Virus record (IMG/VR): IMGVR_UViG_3300020213_000071
Location: 1 to 35,873 of that record
Length of the DNA: 35,873 nucleotides
Reading direction: 5' to 3' (one strand)
Origin: a virus
How positions within the stretch are numbered: the first letter of the stretch is position 1; every line of letters begins with the position of its first letter. The notes below the pieces were generated by a model that saw only the letters and a program-made list of their open reading frames with translations, made no database searches and was not told the DNA's origin. The translations under genes and the position numbers were made by a program. Below, in pieces: positions 30,571 to 35,873 of this stretch.

Positions 30571-31470
30571 GTGGGTCTGATCAATCTCTGGACGCAGGTC
30601 CGCAAGCAGCTGCGTCCCCAGCACGGCGGAACCGGCAACGTCGAGGGCTGGTCGACGGGCGTCATCAAGATCAGCACCAACCGGACCGGGTCGACCATCG
30701 CGCTCGACACCCTGGTCAAGCTGGAGGGCGCGTACAACGATGCGCGCATCACGCCCACCACCGGGACCAGCGACAAGGTCGTCGGCGTGGTGGTCGGCCA
30801 CTGGACCATCGACGATCCGGACACGCTGATCTACGCGGCCGCGCCCAGTCCGTCGACCGTCGCGGTGATGACGCACGGAACCGCCCGGGTCAAGCTGGCA
30901 TCGGGTGGCGCCACCCGAGGCCAGTACGCTTTCCCGACCGCCACGAGCGGCGCAGCGTCGAGCTCGGCCACGGCGGCAGCAGGAGCGTTCGGGGTGTTCC
31001 AGGGATCGGGCGGCGCCAGCGGCACCGCCCTGGTGACGCTGACCGGCACCCAGGGCGCCGGCATCGGAGCGGCCACGAGCTTCGCCACGCCGGCGCTCAC
31101 GCTCGGCACCGCCAACGCGGCCGGCGCAGCATCGACCGCGATCCGCACGGATGCCACGGTGCTGGCCTTCGACGTCACCACGCCAGCCGCGCTCACGCTG
31201 GCCGGAGCGGGCGCCGTGGGCGCAGCTGCGGTAGCAGCGCGCCGGGACCATGCGCACGCCGTCACGGGCGCCCTGGACGCCATCAGTGACGTGACCGCAC
31301 CCACCCCCGCGTCCGGGGACCGTCTGGTCTGGACGGGCTCCGCGTGGGTCAACCGTCCGCCCGCCGCCGATACGCTCATCTGGCGACCGCTCATGGACGG
31401 GGCCGTCCCGGGTGCCATCATCCTTGACGGGGTGACCGGCGAAGCCATCATGGCCCTGAGTCCACCCTAA
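30571..31470 (+). CDS. tail fibre protein with one RDHxH module
   Basis: A 299-residue protein. GTG is taken as the start because the only nearby ATG in the gap (30563) opens just five codons. The N-terminal part (about 1-150) is beta-rich. A 60-residue module ending in ARRDHAHA spans residues about 171-230, and a short C-terminal domain follows (SGDRLVWTGSAWVN...). The H-x-H motif resembles fibre segments that hold metal ions in trimeric phage fibres. It sits four bases after the tail-tip gene, so it is likely part of the receptor-binding apparatus. Confidence 0.7.
   Translation: MGLINLWTQVRKQLRPQHGGTGNVEGWSTGVIKISTNRTGSTIALDTLVKLEGAYNDARITPTTGTSDKVVGVVVGHWTIDDPDTLIYAAAPSPSTVAVMTHGTARVKLASGGATRGQYAFPTATSGAASSSATAAAGAFGVFQGSGGASGTALVTLTGTQGAGIGAATSFATPALTLGTANAAGAASTAIRTDATVLAFDVTTPAALTLAGAGAVGAAAVAARRDHAHAVTGALDAISDVTAPTPASGDRLVWTGSAWVNRPPAADTLIWRPLMDGAVPGAIILDGVTGEAIMALSPP
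31081..31260 (+). repeat. RDHxH fibre module, copy A
   Basis: A 60-residue repeat in frame. It starts FATPALTLGT, has a central IRTDATVLAFDVTTP segment, then AARRDHAHA. The same pattern occurs twice in the next gene with equal length. Confidence 0.75.
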
Positions 31471-31488
31471 GGAAACGAGGTACCAGTC

Positions 31489-32412
31489 ATGGCCGCCACC
31501 GTCGTCGGCATCCTCCTCTCCGGGACCCATGCCGCGCGGCCGGCCGCGAGCGTCCCACCCGTGGGGTCCATCTACTCGTGCTCCGACCATGCGCTCGTCT
31601 ATGTCACGGACGGGACGACGTGGACCACGTGGGCCACCCTCGGAGGGTCCGTCCCCGCGTTCGCCGTTCCTGGCATCGCGCTCGGCACCGCTGCCGCCGC
31701 GGGCGCCGCCGGGACCGTCATCCGGTCGGATGCGACCATCCTCGCCTTCGACGCCACCAACCCGAGCACCCAGGCGTTCGCCGACGCCGCCGTCGTGGGT
31801 GTCGCGACCGTCGCCTCTCGGCGGGACCATAAGCACGCGATGCCCAGCGCTCCATCAGGGGCATCGGCCGGCACGCCGGCCGTGGTCCTTGGCACCGCCG
31901 CCGCCATCGGAGCCGCGGACACCTTCGTCGCGACCGATGCCACCCTCCTGGCCTTCGACGCGACATCCCCCGCGGCATCGACTCCGGGCGACACCGCCGT
32001 CGTGGGCGCCGCCACGGTGGCCGCTCGGCGGGACCACCGGCACGCTCGCGCGACCGAACGGGTCGTGTACGAGTTCATCATCGACGGGGGTGGGGTAGCC
32101 ATCACCACCGGAGTCAAAGGCGACCTGTACTTCCCGGACGCCTTCACGATCACCGGCGTGGTGATGCTGGCGGACCAGTCGGGCTCCATCGTCGTGGATC
32201 TATGGGAAGACACGTACGCCAACTATCCGCCCGTGGTGGGCGACACCATCACGGCATCCGCCAAGCCGACGATCAGCAGCACGACCAAGAGCAAGGACAC
32301 GACGCTGACCGGATGGACCGCGGCCGTGGCGGCGGATAGCACCATCCGCTTCAACGTGGACTCAGCCACCACGGTCACGCGGGTGGTCGTAGCTCTGTTC
32401 GGCTTCCGATGA
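31489..32412 (+). CDS. tail fibre protein with two RDHxH modules
   Basis: A 307-residue protein. The N-terminus has SVPPVGSIYSCSDHALVYVTDG followed by a Trp-rich TWTTW, a common tail-fibre opening. Two 60-residue RDHxH modules follow (about residues 58-117 and 127-186). The C-terminal 110 residues begin VVYEFIIDGGGVAITTG and contain VDLWEDTYANYPPVVGD, a domain common at the ends of phage fibres and likely to touch the receptor. GAGG at 31477-31480 precedes the ATG. The final codons overlap the next start by ATGA. Confidence 0.75.
   Translation: MAATVVGILLSGTHAARPAASVPPVGSIYSCSDHALVYVTDGTTWTTWATLGGSVPAFAVPGIALGTAAAAGAAGTVIRSDATILAFDATNPSTQAFADAAVVGVATVASRRDHKHAMPSAPSGASAGTPAVVLGTAAAIGAADTFVATDATLLAFDATSPAASTPGDTAVVGAATVAARRDHRHARATERVVYEFIIDGGGVAITTGVKGDLYFPDAFTITGVVMLADQSGSIVVDLWEDTYANYPPVVGDTITASAKPTISSTTKSKDTTLTGWTAAVAADSTIRFNVDSATTVTRVVVALFGFR
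31660..31839 (+). repeat. RDHxH fibre module, copy B
   Basis: Second copy, 60 residues, beginning FAVPGIALGT, with IRSDATILAFDATNP and ending SRRDHKHA. It is the same length as the copies at 31081-31260 and 31867-32046. Confidence 0.75.
31867..32046 (+). repeat. RDHxH fibre module, copy C
   Basis: Third copy, 60 residues, beginning AGTPAVVLGT, with DATLLAFDATSP and ending ARRDHRHA. Its first residue differs from the Phe of the other copies. A short linker of nine codons separates it from copy B. Confidence 0.75.
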
Positions 32413-33107
32413 CCCAGCGCTTCTATCTCCCCATCGCCGCCGGCGCGGCCGCGGCCATCAACATCGGTGGAGCGGTATCCGGACCGGGATTGTGGGAAAA
32501 GGTCGAGGGCACCATCACCACGCGCAAGCTGGTCCTGTCCAAGACGGGATACAGCGACGCCACCACGGCCACGGTATCGACCGTCGGCAACGGGACGTCG
32601 CCGAACGACACTCTCATGGGCTCGTACCTCACCGACGCGCTGGCCGCTCAGACCATCAGTGGCTTCTTCAAGTCATGTTGCCGCGGGAAGGAGTCCAACA
32701 GCGGGGCCAACGCCAACTGGCAGGTCGGCGTCTATGTCGTCAACTCCGCGGGGGCGTGGCAGTCGACCCTCTACGCAGGGACATCCGGTTCTTCCGACGA
32801 GTTCAGTGCGGTCAACAACTGGGCTCGGCCGATACCGGGTGGTGCAGGCGTCAACGGGGTGACGATGACATCCCGGTCATGCTCCGCGAACGACCGCGTC
32901 CTGGTCGAGATAGGCGTCCGGTTGACCACCACCAACACCACCCACACCGCTTCCGCGTTCTTCGGAGCGAACAGCGCCAACGGGGACTGCGTCTATCCGG
33001 ACGACTCCGCGGACGTGCTCAACGGTTGGGTCGAGTTCGCCACCGACCTCGTGTTCGCCGGTGGGGGTGGTGGTTCCCGGTCGGTCGCCGCCGTGGCGAT
33101 GGGATGA
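32409..33107 (+). CDS. tail fibre-associated beta-rich protein
   Basis: A 232-residue protein with few charged helices and many Ser/Thr/Gly/Ala residues, suggesting a beta-sandwich. It has five cysteines, an unusual number for a tail protein here. A terminal VFAGGGGGSRSV turn ends the chain. It follows the fibre gene by an ATGA overlap. A carbohydrate- or virion-binding accessory role is possible. Confidence 0.55.
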   Translation: MTQRFYLPIAAGAAAAINIGGAVSGPGLWEKVEGTITTRKLVLSKTGYSDATTATVSTVGNGTSPNDTLMGSYLTDALAAQTISGFFKSCCRGKESNSGANANWQVGVYVVNSAGAWQSTLYAGTSGSSDEFSAVNNWARPIPGGAGVNGVTMTSRSCSANDRVLVEIGVRLTTTNTTHTASAFFGANSANGDCVYPDDSADVLNGWVEFATDLVFAGGGGGSRSVAAVAMG

Positions 33108-33223
33108 CAGCGATGGAGGCTCTGGTGGAAGGACTGGTCGTCGGGATCGTTCTCGGGTGGCTGCTGCACGACGTGGTTCTCCCTGCCTGGGTGGCCAGGC
33201 ATCGTCGCCACCATGGCCGATGA
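33104..33223 (+). CDS. tiny membrane protein
   Basis: A 39-residue frame starting in an ATGA overlap. It has one hydrophobic stretch (ALVEGLVVGIVLGWLLHDVVL) followed by a basic tail (ARHRRHHGR), an inside-positive membrane anchor. It overlaps the next gene by 11 bases. It is the first of three small membrane proteins after the fibres. Confidence 0.5.
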   Translation: MTAMEALVEGLVVGIVLGWLLHDVVLPAWVARHRRHHGR

Positions 33224-33452
33224 GAACCGCACGCCGAGCCGCACGCCGGATGAGCTTGCGGACCTGCGTCGCTGGGCGGTCAAGGTGTTCCTGGCGCTGA
33301 GCGTCCTGATCGTGGTGGTGGACATGGCCGGCCGGCTGTTCAGGGACCCGGCCTTCCGGGTGGACGCCGTGGTGTTCGGCCTGGTGTTCGGGACGCTGCT
33401 GGCGCTGCTCGGGCTGGAAGGCATCAACCGCGCGCTGGGGTCGGGGAAGTGA
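33213..33452 (+). CDS. small two-pass membrane protein (holin-like)
   Basis: A 79-residue protein with hydrophobic segments at about residues 21-42 and 52-70. They are separated by a short charged loop (RLFRDPAFRVD). Size and layout resemble holins, but the recognised lysis genes are at 5344-6575, so a second holin, antiholin or other membrane role is possible. The stop overlaps the next GTG. Confidence 0.55.
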   Translation: MADENRTPSRTPDELADLRRWAVKVFLALSVLIVVVDMAGRLFRDPAFRVDAVVFGLVFGTLLALLGLEGINRALGSGK

Positions 33453-33748
33453 CCGTCCAGGCCATGGTCCCGATCGTGTCGGCGCTGGCGCTGCTCTCCT
33501 GGCTTGGGGTGCTGATCCGGAACAGGCACTCCGTCCGGCACACCGAGCTGATGCCGGATGCGGTCACGGAGGGCGCGCTGGTCGCGGTCCTGGCCGCGAC
33601 CCTCGGCGGCACGCTCGCGAGCCTCGGGTTCATCGGGGTGGTGGGATCGGACCCGAGCGCGGTGCTGGCGATCGCCTGGAGGATGGCCGTCCTGGTGTGC
33701 GGCGTCTACGCCTTCATCGGGTCCGCCATGGGCGCGCGCCGAGGCTGA
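33449..33748 (+). CDS. small three-pass membrane protein
   Basis: A 99-residue protein with hydrophobic segments at about 4-22, 43-64 and 70-94. The GTG start overlaps the previous stop. Together with the two genes before it, it forms a membrane-protein trio right after the tail genes. No family is recognised. Confidence 0.5.
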   Translation: MTVQAMVPIVSALALLSWLGVLIRNRHSVRHTELMPDAVTEGALVAVLAATLGGTLASLGFIGVVGSDPSAVLAIAWRMAVLVCGVYAFIGSAMGARRG

Positions 33749-33811
33749 GAGCAGCCCAGGCAAGAACGACGCCGGCGGCGAGGCCGAAGGGGAAGAGGTC
33801 CATGACGTGAT

Positions 33812-33841
33812 GATGCGCGGACCTTCGCAGGTCCGCGCATC
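33812..33841 (+). terminator. strong hairpin closing the late operon
   Basis: A perfect 13-base-pair stem (GATGCGCGGACCT with AGGTCCGCGCATC) with loop TCGC, in the 280-base gap 33749-34028 after the last late gene. No T-run follows. Its strength and position suggest a terminator of the tail/membrane genes. The gap shows no credible gene. Confidence 0.6.
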
Positions 33842-33843
33842 GG

Positions 33844-33849
33844 TAGGAT
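33844..33849 (+). promoter_or_regulatory. candidate -10 box for the last gene group
   Basis: TAGGAT two bases after the hairpin is a near-consensus TANNNT box. It is followed by about 180 bases without a gene and an AAGGAG ribosome site at 34016-34021. It would serve the genes from 34029 on. A -35 box would fall inside the hairpin and is not seen. Confidence 0.4.
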
Positions 33850-34028
33850 TGCTTACCTGCGCGGGTGCGTCAGTCGGGCATGTCGCCTCCCTGGATCGAG
33901 CCACCCGATGGTCCCACGTTGCGCTGCCGCACCTGGGACTTCTGGATGGCTTGCTCCTGCCGCCATGGCGGAGCGATGATGGTCTCCGAAGGCGCCTCCA
34001 ACGGGCGCCAGCACCAAGGAGAAGCACC

Positions 34029-34289
34029 ATGTGCCACACCAGCGACTACGACCACCTGATCTCCGACGCCTACGAGCGCGCCGCCATCCGCGATGAGCAG
34101 CGCACCAGGCCGCGCGACGTGAGCGGCGAGCCGCGCGAGGACTTCGGGCGGATGGAGCCTGATGAGATCGCGGACGACCTGGCATGGCGCCTGGGCCTGC
34201 GCTGCATCGCCGCACCCAGCAGGCCCTGCCAGGTCCCTGGGCCCTGCGCGATCCACCACCCGGGAGTGTTCGCGGGCCTGGTCGCATGA
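34029..34289 (+). CDS. small acidic hypothetical protein
   Basis: An 86-residue protein with a strong AAGGAG seven bases before the ATG. It has a charged helical first half (about residues 1-55) and two later cysteines (APSRPCQVPGPCAIHHPG) with two His residues. No family is recognised. It opens the terminal gene group and overlaps the next gene by ATGA. Confidence 0.6.
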   Translation: MCHTSDYDHLISDAYERAAIRDEQRTRPRDVSGEPREDFGRMEPDEIADDLAWRLGLRCIAAPSRPCQVPGPCAIHHPGVFAGLVA

Positions 34290-34834
34290 GCCACCACCCC
34301 ACCAGCGCGGAGCTGGCAGCCTTCCGCCTGGCGCTCCTTCCGGGCGCGGTGCACGTCGCCATGAAGTTCGGTGGCTTCTGCCACCCCGATGCGGGCGCCT
34401 GGCCGGAGGAGGTCGCGCTCGGCATCGGCCGCTCCACGGGCTGGGGACGGACGGACGCGGACGCCGTGAGCAGCATGGGTGCGCGGGCCATCCACGAGGC
34501 TTCCGTCATGCGCACGGCGGCCTTCGCCACCACGAGCCACATGCTCCCGAACGTCTGCGAGGCGCCCGGCCATCCCCTGGGCGTCCAGACGATCCTGGAT
34601 CAGACCTTCCGCCCGGGCGATCGCCTCTACACCGCGGCGTGGTTGGACGAGCGTGAGCGTGGCTGCCCAGCATGGCGCTGGCCGGCCAAGGACGATCCCT
34701 GCTCCGACGGCTTCGAGTGCGAGCGCTCCTGCTACCAGAGCCGCGGGCGCTGGGTGCATGACGCGGTGGTCGGCGTCGGTGGCTTCTCTGCCTTCGACGT
34801 CCAGGCGTACTGCTACTGCGAACACCACCGATGA
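34286..34834 (+). CDS. hypothetical cysteine-rich protein
   Basis: A 182-residue protein. The N-terminal part is a mixed alpha/beta region with MKFGGFCHPDAG and a WGRTDADAV stretch. The C-terminal half has a Cys/Trp-rich segment (RGCPAWRWPAKDDPC...GFECERSCYQS) and ends in YCYCEHH. At least seven cysteines suggest bound metal or disulfides. No family or function is recognised. Overlaps on both sides support translation. Confidence 0.6.
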   Translation: MSHHPTSAELAAFRLALLPGAVHVAMKFGGFCHPDAGAWPEEVALGIGRSTGWGRTDADAVSSMGARAIHEASVMRTAAFATTSHMLPNVCEAPGHPLGVQTILDQTFRPGDRLYTAAWLDERERGCPAWRWPAKDDPCSDGFECERSCYQSRGRWVHDAVVGVGGFSAFDVQAYCYCEHHR

Positions 34835-34983
34835 GGCGCTGCCCGATGACCTGGCCCCGGGCCTTCGACCCGGACGACCCCGCCAAGGCGACCTGCTGGT
34901 GCGGCAGACCCATCCGGCTGATCGTGGCCATCAACCGCCAGGACCACTGGCGCCATGCACCCAAGAGGAGGCACCTGACATGA
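34831..34983 (+). CDS. small zinc-binding hypothetical protein
   Basis: A 50-residue protein between ATGA overlaps. It contains a CWC pair (ATCWCGRPI) and a later His near Trp (DHWRHAPK), a short zinc-binding layout. It is basic overall. Function is unknown. Confidence 0.5.
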   Translation: MRRCPMTWPRAFDPDDPAKATCWCGRPIRLIVAINRQDHWRHAPKRRHLT

Positions 34984-35690
34984 CCCCCGCTGACATGCGA
35001 GACGCGCTGCTGAGGGAGCTCGACCGCCACGAACGACACTGGGCCGCCGACGAGATCGACGCCATCATCGCCGCAGCCCGGCAGGAGACCATCACCGACA
35101 TCCGCGGTGAGGTCGAGCGTCATCGGCTGGAGTTCCCGCCCCACCCTGACGGCTTCTGGATGTCGTCGGCGCTTTGCCTGTGCGGCACCTTCCAATGGGA
35201 CGCCCCCACCCCCGAGACGCTCGACCGTGACGCCTGCTGGAGCGACTGGTGGGATCACGTCATCGCCCGGTTCTCGCGCGGCGCCCGATGGACCCCGCGC
35301 GATCGCGGCATCCCCGAGTTCCAGCCAGCCGCCCCCACCCCCGAAGCCGTCGCGCTGCTGGCCCTTGCCATCGAACGCGAGCACAGCCTCCCCATCTTGC
35401 GTGGCATCGACTCCACGGAAGCCTGGGCGCAGGAGAAGGCCGAACGCATCCTGACCTACCCACCCCTCGCCGCCGCACTGGAGACGGACGCCATCATCCG
35501 CGCAGAGGTCGAGCGGCTGACGGCGGCGCTGCGGGTGCTCCGCATCCAGCAGGTCCACGGGGTGCTGTCTCCGGGCTGGGTCTGTCGTGTCATCGACGCG
35601 GCTCTCAGGCCGCCTGACGGGACCTGCGCCTGCCAGACGACGATGCGTCACTTCGAGGGCTGCCCCGACCGCTCGCCTCGCGCTTCATGA
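34980..35690 (+). CDS. hypothetical protein with two Cys clusters
   Basis: A 236-residue protein. A charged helical N-terminus (about 1-50) is followed by a segment with CLCGTFQW and Trp-rich strands, a Pro/Ala linker and a helical C-terminal part with CACQTTMRHFEGC near the end. It may be two fused small domains. No family is recognised. Overlaps flank it. Confidence 0.55.
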   Translation: MTPADMRDALLRELDRHERHWAADEIDAIIAAARQETITDIRGEVERHRLEFPPHPDGFWMSSALCLCGTFQWDAPTPETLDRDACWSDWWDHVIARFSRGARWTPRDRGIPEFQPAAPTPEAVALLALAIEREHSLPILRGIDSTEAWAQEKAERILTYPPLAAALETDAIIRAEVERLTAALRVLRIQQVHGVLSPGWVCRVIDAALRPPDGTCACQTTMRHFEGCPDRSPRAS

Positions 35691-35857
35691 CCGCCGATGA
35701 GAACGCCGAGGCCGACTTCGAGGGCCTATGGTATCGCTGGAGGTGCTCCGACCAACGCTGTGACCTCATCACCGACAGCGAGGACGACCCGCGCAGGCAG
35801 GAGGTCACCTGCGACGGCTGCGGACTCGTGCAGACGGTCAGCGACGGCGTGGCATGA
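35687..35857 (+). CDS. small zinc-ribbon protein
   Basis: A 56-residue acidic protein with C-x5-C (SDQRC) and C-x2-C (CDGC) pairs, the arrangement of a zinc ribbon. It may bind nucleic acid or protein. It begins and ends in ATGA overlaps. Confidence 0.55.
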   Translation: MTADENAEADFEGLWYRWRCSDQRCDLITDSEDDPRRQEVTCDGCGLVQTVSDGVA

Positions 35858-35873
35858 GGCGTGGCCCCCACCC
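35854..35873 (+). CDS. 5' end of a reading frame cut by the window end (partial)
   Basis: An ATG overlaps the previous stop and the first codons run to the window end. If the molecule is circular, the frame continues into 1-16 and stops after 11 codons, so it may not be a real gene. Confidence 0.2.

Noticed and set aside
1-35873. Integrase, repressor, excision or attachment genes
   Set aside because: No protein with recombinase or phage-repressor features was recognised, and no clear attachment-site repeat was seen. Divergent forms among the small unknown genes cannot be excluded.
1-35873. tRNA or rRNA genes
   Set aside because: No cloverleaf-like stretch or conserved rRNA segment was noticed, and the few gaps between genes are too short or lack the structure. 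A dedicated tRNA search was not possible.

Overview
The window is almost certainly most or all of the genome of a tailed, siphovirus-type double-stranded DNA phage. All recognised genes lie on the + strand. The sequence is very GC-rich and codons strongly prefer G or C at the third position. Genes are packed with ATGA, GTGA or TGATG stop/start overlaps. A few candidate promoters carry TANNNT -10 boxes (TAGGCT, TAGGAT, TAGAGT). This style fits a phage of a high-GC actinobacterium or a similar high-GC host such as Chloroflexota, but the host cannot be fixed from sequence alone. No integrase, excisionase, repressor, DNA polymerase, tRNA or CRISPR array was seen. A strictly lytic lifestyle that relies on the host replisome is therefore the simplest reading.

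Layout: (1) 1-1583, a run of tiny overlapping genes, many with CxxC/CxxH motifs. (2) 1580-5162, recombination and nucleotide functions: YqaJ-like exonuclease, RecT-like annealing protein, a deoxyribosyltransferase-like protein, a zinc-finger protein and an HNH-like protein. (3) 5160-6575, a promoter and the lysis genes: a small two-pass membrane protein, an amidase endolysin and a holin-like protein. (4) 6580-10705, a degenerate phage metallopeptidase, a J-domain-like protein, a replication protein with origin-like repeats inside its gene, a DnaC-like ATPase, a RusA-like resolvase and small zinc-binding proteins. (5) 10717-18064, a promoter, a decayed ParB-like gene, small and large terminase, portal-MuF fusion, prohead protease and HK97-fold major capsid protein, ending in a hairpin. 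(6) 18085-23048, a cassette with a secreted beta/gamma-crystallin-like protein, an FkbM-type methyltransferase and three glycosyltransferase-like proteins. (7) 23045-33107, head-tail connectors, tail tube, tail assembly chaperones, a short tape measure, a tail-tip protein and tail fibre proteins with repeated 60-residue RDHxH modules. (8) 33104-33748, three small membrane proteins. (9) 33749-35873, a hairpin and promoter followed by uncharacterised cysteine-rich genes.

How the parts fit: the YqaJ/RecT pair with RusA can carry out annealing-type recombination and resolve junctions. The replication protein and DnaC-like loader probably bring the host helicase to an origin inside the replication gene. 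Terminase and the HK97-type head genes package DNA, and the tail module builds a flexible tail roughly 95 nm long, judged from the 633-residue tape measure. The most unusual block is the glycosyltransferase/methyltransferase cassette. It sits inside the morphogenesis genes, and its last gene overlaps the first connector gene by GTGA. This suggests sugar modification of the virion, possibly with O-methylation. The secreted crystallin-like protein just upstream may act outside the cell.
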